From the NCBI GenBank assembly GCA_030064845.1, contig JASJEC010000021.1, forward strand, positions 1 through 44,890: a DNA stretch of 44,890 nt, read 5' to 3'. Positions 8,552 to 17,097 of the stretch are shown one piece after another (within the stretch, counting starts at the first letter, position 1; every line of letters begins with the position of its first letter). The stretch comes from Kiloniellales bacterium (lineage in GTDB: Bacteria > Pseudomonadota > Alphaproteobacteria > Kiloniellales > JAKSDN01). The notes below the pieces were generated by a model. That model made no database searches. It was given only the letters and a program-made list of their open reading frames with translations, and was not told the DNA's origin. The translations under genes and the position numbers were made by a program.

Positions 8552-8875
8552 TCAGCCCTTCTCGGCCATGGTCTCGCCCAGCGTGAGGCGCTTTTCCAGG
8601 CCGAAGCGGGCGGCCAGCTCGTTGAACTCGGCCACCTGTTGCTCCGTCTTCACCCGCAGGGTCTTGAGGTAGCCCGTGGGGCTTCTGAGCTCCCAATGCT
8701 CAGGCGCCCAGACAAGCCGGCCGCGCGACTGCTCCAGCTTCAGGTACTCGGGCGAGCACCAGACCTCCCCGGCTTCGCTGGATTCGTGGAAGAACCATAG
8801 GCCCTTGGCCTCGGCCTCCTCGAACAGCGGCTCGAGACTGCGAATGATGGCCTGCTCCTGAACCGAGACGCTCAC
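8552..8875 (-). CDS. Hypothetical protein, 107 aa
   Basis: A soluble, acidic 107-aa protein (MSVSVQEQAIIRSLEPLFEE... ending LGETMAEKG) with conserved-looking aromatic segments GLWFFHESSEAGEVWCSPEYL and LVWAPEHWELRSPTGYL. There is no signal peptide or membrane segment and I recognise no family. It starts 27 bases after the stop of the binding-protein gene upstream and is probably the last gene of the BCCT operon, which hints at a role with that transport pair, but this is only position-based. Confidence 0.65.
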   Translation of the reverse strand: MSVSVQEQAIIRSLEPLFEEAEAKGLWFFHESSEAGEVWCSPEYLKLEQSRGRLVWAPEHWELRSPTGYLKTLRVKTEQQVAEFNELAARFGLEKRLTLGETMAEKG

Positions 8876-8902
8876 GCTCCCCTCTCCCTCTCAAGCTGGC
8901 CC

Positions 8903-10015
8903 TCAGCGGGCGGTTCCCGAGAGACCGCGCCCGCCGCTGGCCAGCCATTCCTCGAACTTGGCCGCGAGGGCGACCTGGCGGCCGGCCCACCAGTCGGCGT
9001 CGGTCTGCAGCGCCCGCATCATGTTCTCCTCGGCGGTGGGCAGCAAGGGCTTGGTCTCGGCGGGCACCAGAGCCATCGCGGAGCGACGGGCGGGGCCGTA
9101 GGGGATGTGCTTCGCCTGGTCGGCGAGGCGCCGCGAGCCGGTGGAGAACTTGATGAAATCCAGGGCCTTCTCGAGATTGGGGCTGCCCTTGGGGATGCCC
9201 CAGGAATCGATGTCCCAGATCTGGCCGTCCCAGACGATGGCGAAAGCCTTGCCCTGCTCGACGACCGGCCGGTAGAGCCGCCCGTTCCAGACCGAGGTCA
9301 TCACCACGGCGCCGGAGTCGAGCAGCGCGGCAGGCTCCGAGCCGTCCTGCCACCAGACGATGTTGCCCTTGATCTTGTCGAGCACGGCGAAGGCCCGTTC
9401 CTGCCCCGCTTCGGTGTCCAGGGTCGCGTAGACCTGGTCCGGCGCCACGCCGTCGGCCATCAGGGCCCACTCCATGACGACCCGGGGGTCGCGCCTGAGG
9501 CCCCGCTTGCCGGGGTACTTCCTCAGGTCGAAGAAATCGGTGAGCTTGCTGGGCGGGTTCGCGCCGACGGCCTCCTGGTCGTAGGCGACGACCGTGGACC
9601 ACACGGTCTGGCCCACGCCGCACTCCGTGAACGCCCCGGGGATGAAGTCCTCGCTCGCCGGCGTGCCGTCGTCGCCGGGCGGCAGGCTGCCGTGATCGAT
9701 CTTCTCCAGCAGCCCCTCGCGGCACGCCCTGATCAGGTCGGACTGCTCGAAATCCACCACGTCCCAGACCACGTTCTCGGTGTCGCGCTGCTCGCGGATC
9801 TCGTCCAGACCGCCTCCGTAGGTGAGCATGGCCACCCACTCGCCGCGCTGCTCGCGGTAGGGCTTCACGTAGGCCAGCATCTGGCTCCTGGTGTAGCTGC
9901 CGCCCCAGGAAACGACGGTCAGCTCCTTCTGGGGCCCGTTCTGCGCCCAGACGGCGCTCGGCACCAGCAGACTGGCCGCCAAGCCGAGCAGCACCGTTCT
10001 CTTGAACGACTTCAT
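8903..10015 (-). CDS. Polyamine-type ABC transporter substrate-binding protein (orphan)
   Basis: A 370-aa periplasmic binding protein. I start it at MKSFKRTVLLGLAASLL (ATG 10015, ribosome binding site GGGAGGCAGG), which gives a signal peptide cut after SAVWA; an upstream in-frame ATG at 10066 would bury the signal. The body begins KELTVVSWGGSYTRSQM and has the PotD/PotF-like pattern of extracellular solute-binding proteins type 1/6 (DVVDFEQSDLIRACREGLLE, WDIDSWGIPKGSPN). No ABC permease or ATPase gene is present. Instead it lies 47 bases downstream of a BCCT carrier gene, so it may assist that carrier or work with an ABC importer encoded elsewhere. Confidence 0.85.
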   Translation of the reverse strand: MKSFKRTVLLGLAASLLVPSAVWAQNGPQKELTVVSWGGSYTRSQMLAYVKPYREQRGEWVAMLTYGGGLDEIREQRDTENVVWDVVDFEQSDLIRACREGLLEKIDHGSLPPGDDGTPASEDFIPGAFTECGVGQTVWSTVVAYDQEAVGANPPSKLTDFFDLRKYPGKRGLRRDPRVVMEWALMADGVAPDQVYATLDTEAGQERAFAVLDKIKGNIVWWQDGSEPAALLDSGAVVMTSVWNGRLYRPVVEQGKAFAIVWDGQIWDIDSWGIPKGSPNLEKALDFIKFSTGSRRLADQAKHIPYGPARRSAMALVPAETKPLLPTAEENMMRALQTDADWWAGRQVALAAKFEEWLASGGRGLSGTAR

Positions 10016-10062
10016 GTTCCTGCCTCCCTCGAGATACCGTCTGTTTGGCATGCTCCCCGCGT

Positions 10063-11721
10063 TCACGCCCGCAACTCTCCGGCCAAGCTGGTGCCGTCGG
10101 GCGCCCTATCGGTCGTCGGCGCGGCCACGGCGCTCGGGTCTTCGTGCAGCGACTTCACGATGCCGTAAGCCATGAGAAGCATGATCACGCTGACCGGCAA
10201 GGCCGCCGCAATCGAAGCCGTCTGCAGGGCTTTGAGGCCGCCGGCCATCAGCAGCACCGCCGCCACGAAACCCTCGCCGAGACCCCAGACGATGCGGAAA
10301 CGCTGCGGCGGGTTGTCGTCGCCCATGCTGAGCATGGTGGTGATGACCAGGGTGCCGGAGTCCGACGAGGTGATGAACCAGGTCGCCAGCAGGAAGGTGG
10401 CCAGGGCCGCCATCATCCAGTTCAGCCAGGCCATGTCGGTGACCAGGTCGATCGTGCCGTAGAGCGCCGCCGGCAGGTTCCAGTCGCGGATCAGCTGGGC
10501 GACGCCGGCCGTGCCCACGCCACCCGTAGCAGTGAGCTCGGCGTGGATCGCGGTGCCGCCGAAGATGCAGAGCCAGAAGAAGGCGATCGTGGTCGGCACG
10601 AACATCACGCCGACCATGAACTCGCGGATCGTCCGGCCGCGGCTGATACGGGCGATGAACATGCCGACGAAGGGCGCCCAGGAGATCCACCAGCCCCAGT
10701 AGAAGATCGTCCAGCCGCCCTGCCAGGCGGCGTCGGCCGGATCGTTGAAGGTCTGGAAGCCCATGGGGATCACGTTCCAGAGATAGTCGCCCACCGTGGT
10801 GACGAAGAAACCCAGCAGCCACTTGGTCGGTCCGCCGAACAGGAAGAAGGCGAGCAGAACGACACTGAGCCAAATGTTCCATTCCGAGATGATGCGGATC
10901 CCCTTGCCGACGCCGGAGACGGCGGAGAAGGTCGCGACGATCGAGATGATCACGATCAGGATGATCTGGGTTGTCGTCCCCGGATCGACGCCGAACAGGT
11001 GATTGAGTCCGGTTGCCATCTGGCTGACGCCGAGGCCGAGCGACGTGGCGACGCCGAACACCGTGCCGAAGACCGCCAGGAGGTCCACGGCGTGGCCGAT
11101 CGGGCCGTAGATCCGGTCGCCGATGACCGGATAGAGCGCCGAGCGGAGGGTCAGCGGCAGCTTCTTGCGGAAGCCGAAATAGGCCAGGCAGAGCCCGATC
11201 ATCACGTAGACGGCCCAGCCGTGGAATCCCCAGTGGAAATAGGTCACGCGCATCGCCAGGACCGCGCGATCGGTATCCATCTCGGTGATCATCTCGTGAT
11301 CAGCGAAGGGGTTGTTGGGGTAGCCCCAGGGCTGGGTGTTGTCGAAGTAGAACATCGGTTCGGCGATGCCGAAGAACAGCAGGCCGATGCCCACGCCGGC
11401 CGAGAACAGCATGGCGAACCAGGAGAAGTTGCTGAACTCGGGCTTGCTGTCGTCGTCGCCCAGCTTGATCGAGCCGAACTTGCTGAACATCAGGTAGAAG
11501 CAGACGAAGAGCATCACGACGAGCGCGCTGATGTAGTACCAGTTCAGCGCCGACTCGATCCAACCGCGCACGGCGGAGTAGATCGAGTTGGCGAACTCCA
11601 CGTTGAGGGCGGTAAAGACGACGAAGGCCGCGACCATGCCCTTCGAGGCGATGCCCATCGCCGGGTGCAGCCCTTTCCAGAGCCCCTTGCTCGCAATCTT
11701 GTCGGACATGTCGTTCTGCAC
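10063..11721 (-). CDS. BCCT family betaine/carnitine/choline-type transporter
   Basis: A 552-aa, 12-helix secondary transporter. Family signatures include FSAGVGIGLLFFGIAEPMF, HWGFHGWAVY, and the aromatic betaine-binding region FYWGWWISWAPFVGMFIAR followed by GRTIREF. Such carriers take up trimethylammonium compounds with sodium or proton coupling, for osmoprotection or as nutrients. The GTG at 11721 sits behind a strong ribosome binding site (GGGAGGGAAGG); an ATG at 11709 is the alternative. It heads a three-gene minus-strand group with the binding protein and a 107-aa hypothetical. The exact substrate is not readable. Confidence 0.92.
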   Translation of the reverse strand: MQNDMSDKIASKGLWKGLHPAMGIASKGMVAAFVVFTALNVEFANSIYSAVRGWIESALNWYYISALVVMLFVCFYLMFSKFGSIKLGDDDSKPEFSNFSWFAMLFSAGVGIGLLFFGIAEPMFYFDNTQPWGYPNNPFADHEMITEMDTDRAVLAMRVTYFHWGFHGWAVYVMIGLCLAYFGFRKKLPLTLRSALYPVIGDRIYGPIGHAVDLLAVFGTVFGVATSLGLGVSQMATGLNHLFGVDPGTTTQIILIVIISIVATFSAVSGVGKGIRIISEWNIWLSVVLLAFFLFGGPTKWLLGFFVTTVGDYLWNVIPMGFQTFNDPADAAWQGGWTIFYWGWWISWAPFVGMFIARISRGRTIREFMVGVMFVPTTIAFFWLCIFGGTAIHAELTATGGVGTAGVAQLIRDWNLPAALYGTIDLVTDMAWLNWMMAALATFLLATWFITSSDSGTLVITTMLSMGDDNPPQRFRIVWGLGEGFVAAVLLMAGGLKALQTASIAAALPVSVIMLLMAYGIVKSLHEDPSAVAAPTTDRAPDGTSLAGELRA

Positions 11722-11859
11722 TTTGCCTTCCCTCCCGTTCCAGCGCGCGATCCGGGCGCGCGGCCGACCCCCGCGTCGTCAGACGCGAGGCGTGCCTTGT
11801 CGCTGTTTGTCGTTCCGGAGAATCACAAGCAGCCCCCTGCGCCGAGACTCAAGGTCGGG

Positions 11860-11980
11860 GGCGAGAGAGGAGCGCTGCCGTGTTACGCGCTCCACATTGC
11901 CGGTTCGGCGCCCCGGCAACCCCCTGTCCGAGCCGGCCGCTTTCCGTCCATCCTGGATCTCGCGAGGCCGGTCTTTTTTT
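11860..11980 (+). ncRNA. Candidate structured RNA ending in a terminator-like hairpin
   Basis: The 415-bp region 11722-12136 between the BCCT and YeeE genes has no convincing gene. On the plus strand it holds consecutive hairpins: GGAGCGC with GCGCTCC (about 11871-11892), GCCGG with CCGGC (about 11899-11917), and CCGGCC (11933-11938) with GGCCGG (11966-11971), the last followed by C and seven Ts (11974-11980). This is the layout of a small RNA with a Rho-independent terminator. Both flanking genes are on the opposite strand, so it would be antisense to the BCCT leader region. No Rfam family is recognised and no promoter was identified. Confidence 0.3.
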
Positions 11981-12136
11981 ATCGGGGAGGATTCGTAGCA
12001 CGTTCCCGGTCCCGCCGCGAACCGGAATTGCGGCGATGCCTCGACAAATCGCGACAGCGGGAGCGCTCGCTTGCCACGGCGTTCGATCAGGCGCGGGCGG
12101 CCCCGCTCCGCTCGATCCCGATTTGCTGGTGCAGAC

Positions 12137-13354
12137 TCACCGGGCTTGCTCGAGGGCGAAGAGGGGCCGCAAGCGGAACCCCGCATAGGTGCCGAACAGG
12201 GCGGCGACGAACCAGAGCCAGCCGTGGAGGCTGCCCGAGGCCACGCCGGAAAAGAACGCGCCGATATTGCAGCCGAAGGCGAGACGCGCGCCGTAACCCA
12301 TCAGGAGACCGCCGATCACGGCGGCCAGGGCCGGGCCGGCGCCGAGCCTCAGACCAGGCGCGAAGCGCCCGGCCAACCCGGCGGCGAGCAGGGCGCCGGC
12401 CATGATGCCGAAGTTCATCACCGAGGTCGTGTTGGCGAAGAGGCTTCCGGCCAGCGCCCTGCTCGGGAAGGGCCAGGTCCAGAACTCCCAGGATGCGACG
12501 TCGACGCCGAGCGCGGCGGCGGCCTTGGCGCCCCACAGCGTGTAGCCGAAGACGACGGACCAGGGATGGCCGGCCAGCGCCAGGGTCGCCACGTTGAGCA
12601 GCGCCAGAAGCACGCCGCCCCAGATCAAGGGCCAGGGGCCTTGCCACAGACGCCGCCAGGTGACCGGGGCGCCGCCGTCCTGCTCCGCAAGCCGGCCGTG
12701 ACGACGCCGTTCGACGACCACCGTCGCCAACGCGAGCAGGGCGAACACGCCGATCTGCAACGCGAGCCCGCCCGCCAGCCCCAGCTCCTGCCGCAGCGAG
12801 ATAGTCTGGCGCGGCAGCTCGAGCCACCAGGGCAGGTGCGCCGTGCCGATCACGGCGCCCGCCATGAAGAAGACCAGGGTGATGACCATGCGGGTCGACC
12901 CGCCGCCCACGGTATAGAGCGTGCCCGAGGCGCAGGCGCCGCCGAGCTGCATGCCGACGCCGAAGAGGAAGGCGCCGACCGCGACGGACCAGCCGAAGGG
13001 AGCCACGGCCCCGCCGACCGGCCGGCCGAAGAAGTTGCCTTGCTCGAGCACGGGAAAGAAGACAAGGCTCGCCAGCGCCAGCATGAGCAGCTGGGCGCGC
13101 AGCCCCTCGCCCCGGCCCTCGGCGAGGAAGCGCCGCCAGCTGGAGGCGAAGCCGAAGGCGGCGTGATAGAGCACCACGCCGAGCGCGCCGCCCAGCAGGT
13201 AGAGCGCGGCTTGCCGCCAGGCGAAAGAGTCGGCCAGCGCAAGCGCGCCGCCCGCGAGCAGGATGCCCGCCACGACTATGATCCAGCCGTTGGGCCCGCG
13301 GAAATCCGGCTGGCGGATGCCGAGCGTCTTCTCGAGGCTTTCTGTCAGCGCCAT
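12137..13354 (-). CDS. YeeE/YedE (TsuA-like) thiosulfate/sulfur-compound transporter
   Basis: A 405-aa membrane protein with about ten or more hydrophobic helices. Two family signatures each carry a conserved cysteine: QLGGACASGTLYTVGGGS (about residue 140) and LAFGCNIGAFFSGVASGSLHGW (near the C-terminus). In TsuA such cysteines line the path of thiosulfate through the membrane. The gene starts 22 bases after the stop of a secreted rhodanese, forming a two-gene operon that would import and process sulfane sulfur. The family is clear; thiosulfate as the substrate is inferred from TsuA. Confidence 0.88.
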   Translation of the reverse strand: MALTESLEKTLGIRQPDFRGPNGWIIVVAGILLAGGALALADSFAWRQAALYLLGGALGVVLYHAAFGFASSWRRFLAEGRGEGLRAQLLMLALASLVFFPVLEQGNFFGRPVGGAVAPFGWSVAVGAFLFGVGMQLGGACASGTLYTVGGGSTRMVITLVFFMAGAVIGTAHLPWWLELPRQTISLRQELGLAGGLALQIGVFALLALATVVVERRRHGRLAEQDGGAPVTWRRLWQGPWPLIWGGVLLALLNVATLALAGHPWSVVFGYTLWGAKAAAALGVDVASWEFWTWPFPSRALAGSLFANTTSVMNFGIMAGALLAAGLAGRFAPGLRLGAGPALAAVIGGLLMGYGARLAFGCNIGAFFSGVASGSLHGWLWFVAALFGTYAGFRLRPLFALEQAR

Positions 13355-13376
13355 GAGCGGAGCCGCCGCTGCCGAA

Positions 13377-14294
13377 CTATCGGCTCTTGACCTCGATCGG
13401 CAGGTCCTTCTGCGCGCTCCAGTCGACCATGGAGCCGTCGTAGAGCCTGACCGACTTGTTGCCGCCGATTTCGCTCGCCGCGAACCAGCCGAGGGAAGCC
13501 CAGTGTCCGGTATTGCAGAAACTGATCTGCTCGCCCTCGCCGCTCAGGCCGATCTCGGCCAGGAGCTCTTCGACCTGGTCCGACCCGACGAAGTAACCGC
13601 CGCCGCGCGTAAGCTTGCTTTCGGGCAAGTTGACCGCGCCGGGGATGGTGCCCGGCCGCTTCGAAGCCTTGTGCGCCTTCTCGCCGTTGAACTGGTCCGG
13701 CGGCCGGAAATCGATCAGCGGCGTGCCCGCTTCCATCGCGGCCTTGACCGACTCGCGGTCGGCCAGCATCTCGCGGCGCAGCGACGCCTTGAAGACCTTC
13801 GGCGCCGGTTCGTTCCAGCCCCGCTCGACCGGATTCTTGGCCGAGGCCACCCAGGCCTTGTAGCCGCCGTTCAGGACCGAGACTTCGTCGTGCCCGAGCA
13901 CCTTGAAGGTCCAGTAGACCCGCGTGGCGCTGCCCATGTCGAGCGCGCTGGCCCCGGCCGCGACCACCACGACGTGGCTGTCGTTGCCGATCCCCAGCCC
14001 GCCGATCAAAGATTCCAGCTTGTCCACCGGCGGGAGCTGGCCCGGCACGCCATCGACCTTGGCGCGCCAGCCGTCCTTCAGGTAGTCGCTGTAGACGGCC
14101 CCCGGGATGTGCCCGGCCTCGAAGACCTTGCGGGATCCGCCGTCGATCTTGTTGCGGACGTCGAGGATGACGACCTCCGGCCGGTCGCCATTGGCCCTGA
14201 CCCAATCGACATCGACCAGCGGCTGGGCCGCCTGGGCCCATCCGGCTTGGAGTGCGAAGACGAGTACCGCGAGGATTGTCGACAACTTGGCCAT
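13377..14294 (-). CDS. Periplasmic rhodanese-type sulfurtransferase
   Basis: A 305-aa protein starting MAKLSTILAVLVFALQ with a signal peptide (cut after QAA or QA), behind the ribosome binding site GGAGGTGG; a longer upstream in-frame start (14351) would hide the signal. It has two rhodanese domains. The N-terminal one (about 30-150; VVILDVRNKIDGG, FEAGHIPGAVY) lacks the cysteine (VVVAAGASALDMG); the C-terminal one has the active-site cysteine in SFCNTGHWASLGWF. It should transfer sulfane sulfur, for example from thiosulfate to a thiophilic acceptor, in the periplasm. It is co-transcribed with the YeeE-type transporter. Confidence 0.9.
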   Translation of the reverse strand: MAKLSTILAVLVFALQAGWAQAAQPLVDVDWVRANGDRPEVVILDVRNKIDGGSRKVFEAGHIPGAVYSDYLKDGWRAKVDGVPGQLPPVDKLESLIGGLGIGNDSHVVVVAAGASALDMGSATRVYWTFKVLGHDEVSVLNGGYKAWVASAKNPVERGWNEPAPKVFKASLRREMLADRESVKAAMEAGTPLIDFRPPDQFNGEKAHKASKRPGTIPGAVNLPESKLTRGGGYFVGSDQVEELLAEIGLSGEGEQISFCNTGHWASLGWFAASEIGGNKSVRLYDGSMVDWSAQKDLPIEVKSR

Positions 14295-14685
14295 TTCCAC
14301 CTCCCGCCGCCACGCCCGAAAGCCCGGCGGTTCCGAGCCCATGCAACCCAAAGATTATCTGAAACTAGGCGAGAACCCGGGCAGAATAAACCATTCGTGG
14401 AAAGGGGATAATGGAGCACGCGGCACGCCGCGCGGGCGCGGCGGCCGGTGACTTGCGGAGGCTCGTGGCAAAACGCACAACGCGCCGGGTCGCTTCGACC
14501 TAGGGTCGCAGCCGAGAATCAAGTAGGCTAGGCCTGCGAGGGCGCCCGACAGGCAATCGCGGCCGGCCCGACCGCAACCGATCGGTCCGCCGCCGACCGC
14601 CCGCCGCCGATAATGGTCGGTGGAACGCCGGTCGTGCACGGACCCGGACCGGGTCGGGGCTTCAGCGAACGACACGGGGCGAGCT
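14295..14685. other. Divergent intergenic region, nothing recognised
   Basis: About 390 bases between the minus-strand sulfurtransferase and the plus-strand patatin gene. It must hold both promoters. The half nearest the sulfurtransferase (14340-14420) is relatively A/T-rich, the remainder GC-rich with small GC palindromes (for example around 14420-14440). No gene or known motif is supported. Confidence 0.4.
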
Positions 14686-17016
14686 ATGACCAGCTACTTC
14701 AAGCGCGCCGAGGAGCAGGCTTTCCTCGACGCCGAATGGCGAGCAATCGCAAAGCAGCGCGGCTACAGCGATAAGGAGGCCGAAGAGCGGCGCGACAACC
14801 TCTGTGGGCTGGCGCTCTCTGGCGGCGGAATCCGCTCGGCCTCCTTCGCGCTCGGCGTGCTCCAGGCCTTGGGCTGGCAGGACAAGAATACGACCAAGGC
14901 CGAGACAGAAAAGTGGCCGCCAATCGACTATCTCTCCACGGTCTCGGGTGGCGGCTACATTGGCTCGACCTTGTCCTGGCTCCTGTTCAAAGAGCCGCCG
15001 GACGAGGCCACCATGCCGCGCGGTGGGCTGCTCATCGGCGACCAGTTCAAGAGCATCCGGAATGTCGACGACCCGGCAGCCATCAAGATTCGCGACGCCA
15101 TCCTGAACTACCTCCGGCAGCACGGGAATTATCTGGTTCCGACCAGCAGCCTCAATTTCATTTCCCTCATCGCCGTGGCCATAAGGAGCATTTTTCTTTC
15201 GTTCTCGGTCTATCTCCCGCTCCTGATCCTCGCGGTCCTTCTGCTCGATCGGATCGGGGCGGAGGTTCCCCACTCGAGTTGGCTCGAGACGGTCGGGGAT
15301 CATCAGAGGCTCGTCGATCTGACGGTCTACCTTTGGGTCGCCCTGGGGCTCATCTTGGTGTTCCTGGCAGCCTGCGTGATCTACTCGCTGTTCACCTTCG
15401 CGCGACCGCGTTTTTTTCCGCACCGCTACCGCGCCAGAATTTGGGCGCAACGCACCATGGGCTGGCTCTTGGCGCTGGTCGTCTTCTTCGCGCTGATCGG
15501 ATCCTTGCCCGTGGTGAGCGGCCTCCTGGACCAGCAGGTATCGACGGCCGGTGCCGAAGACCTGGCCCTGAGCGAACCGCTGACCATCGGAGAAAAGCAG
15601 ACAGGCATCTACCTGCGATCGGGGTCGCCGAACGGCGAACCTTCCGGCCACTGGTTGTCGGGTCTCGTCGGTGCGATCTCCGTCCTCATCGGATTCGCCG
15701 GCGCCTTCCTGGAATTCCTGCGAAAGACGGCGCCGAGGAAGAAGACAGAGCCAGGCAAGGCACCCGCGAAGCCTCCCTCTGGCCTGATCGCACTCGCCGC
15801 CGCGGCCCTGCTGATTTACGGTTTCCTTCTGCTGTCCTTCTACCTGGCGAACATCCTGGCCGGGCTGCCGGCGCACTATTGGATCGCGTTGGCCCTCTAC
15901 GCGGTCATCGTGGGCGTGATCGTGAACCTCAACTACATCTCGCTGCACCGCATGTACCGGGACCGCCTGATGGAAGCCTTCCTGCCCAATGACAAGGCGG
16001 TGCGGGTAAACCGGTGGTTTCCGGCAAGCGAGGCGAATGAGACCTTGCTGGAGGACCTCACCGGAAACGCAGCGCACGGGCCTTACCACCTGATCAATAC
16101 CAATGTCGTCCTGATCGATGCCGTAGAGGCCAAGTACCGGGGTCGGGGCGGCGATAACTTCATTCTTTCGCCGCTGTACTGCGGCAGCCATGCCACCGGA
16201 TGGCGGAGCACCGACAACTATATGAAGGGTCCCTTCAGCAGCGGCATGACGCTGCCGACCGCGATGGCCATCTCGGGGGCAGCGATCAATCCAGACACAG
16301 GTGCTGCCGGAAAAGGTCTGACCCGCAGCCGCACGGTTTCCTTCCTGATGACGCTGCTCAATATCCGACTCGGCTTCTGGGCGCCCAATCCCCGGAACGA
16401 AGGCAGGTACCTGCCGCCGCCCAATTATTTCTGGCCGGGGTTCAAGGGGCTTCGCGGCAAGGGGTTCGTCGAGGACGGTCTCTTCGTGGAGCTGACCGAT
16501 GGCGGCCACTTCGACAACGTCGGCCTCTACGAACTGATCCGCCGACGGGTCAAGTTCATCGTGATTTCCGACGGGACCGCGGATCCCGATTTCACCTTCT
16601 CGGACTTCGGCACCCTGGTCGAGCGGGTGCGCGTCGACTTCGGCGTCAACATAAGGTTCTCGAAATCCGCTACCGATCTCACGGGTATCCTCCCAGGCTC
16701 CACGCCGGTGGACACGAGCTCGGCAAGCGACGAAGCATTCTGCAAGAAGTATCCCATGGCCGCACGCGGCTTCGCGATCGGAAGCATCCACTACCCACCG
16801 AAAGACGCGGATAGCAAAGGAGTGATCGGCAAGATCGTCTACATCAAGTCGACGCTGACCAAGAACCTGCCGGCCGACATCTACGGCTACAAGAGTGCGA
16901 ACCCTTCCTTCCCCGACCAGTCGACCGCCGACCAGTTCTTCGACGAACCCCAGTTCGAAGCCTATCGGGAGCTGGGCTACCGCCTGGCAACGTCGGTTGA
17001 CCTCGCCGATGCTTAG
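14686..17016 (+). CDS. Membrane-bound patatin/cPLA2-like phospholipase
   Basis: A 776-aa protein (start MTSYFKRAEEQAFLD; an alternative ATG at 14620 adds 22 unlikely residues). The catalytic parts of a patatin-type acyl hydrolase are split by an inserted membrane region. The oxyanion motif is LSGGGIRSAS (45-53), the nucleophile Ser87 lies in STVSGGGYIGS, and the catalytic Asp605 in LTDGGHFDNVGLYELI. Between Ser and Asp lie about six hydrophobic segments (about 165-188, 213-238, 258-280, 326-345, 366-388, 398-418). It should cleave acyl esters of membrane lipids from the cytoplasmic side of the inner membrane. A GH46-like hydrolase gene follows 81 bases downstream. The substrate and role are unknown. 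Confidence 0.85.
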   Translation: MTSYFKRAEEQAFLDAEWRAIAKQRGYSDKEAEERRDNLCGLALSGGGIRSASFALGVLQALGWQDKNTTKAETEKWPPIDYLSTVSGGGYIGSTLSWLLFKEPPDEATMPRGGLLIGDQFKSIRNVDDPAAIKIRDAILNYLRQHGNYLVPTSSLNFISLIAVAIRSIFLSFSVYLPLLILAVLLLDRIGAEVPHSSWLETVGDHQRLVDLTVYLWVALGLILVFLAACVIYSLFTFARPRFFPHRYRARIWAQRTMGWLLALVVFFALIGSLPVVSGLLDQQVSTAGAEDLALSEPLTIGEKQTGIYLRSGSPNGEPSGHWLSGLVGAISVLIGFAGAFLEFLRKTAPRKKTEPGKAPAKPPSGLIALAAAALLIYGFLLLSFYLANILAGLPAHYWIALALYAVIVGVIVNLNYISLHRMYRDRLMEAFLPNDKAVRVNRWFPASEANETLLEDLTGNAAHGPYHLINTNVVLIDAVEAKYRGRGGDNFILSPLYCGSHATGWRSTDNYMKGPFSSGMTLPTAMAISGAAINPDTGAAGKGLTRSRTVSFLMTLLNIRLGFWAPNPRNEGRYLPPPNYFWPGFKGLRGKGFVEDGLFVELTDGGHFDNVGLYELIRRRVKFIVISDGTADPDFTFSDFGTLVERVRVDFGVNIRFSKSATDLTGILPGSTPVDTSSASDEAFCKKYPMAARGFAIGSIHYPPKDADSKGVIGKIVYIKSTLTKNLPADIYGYKSANPSFPDQSTADQFFDEPQFEAYRELGYRLATSVDLADA

Positions 17017-17097
17017 CGTGTCGAAGAGAATTCTCCTCCCGATGAGGTGCAAGATCGCCGGACACGCAATGACGAAGGCATAGCGGGAGCCAGGCCC

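Noticed and set aside
10045-12405. Very long plus-strand open frame opposite the BCCT gene
   Set aside because: Its protein is a His/Asp/Arg/Glu-rich mirror of the real minus-strand gene and spans two genes and an intergenic region.
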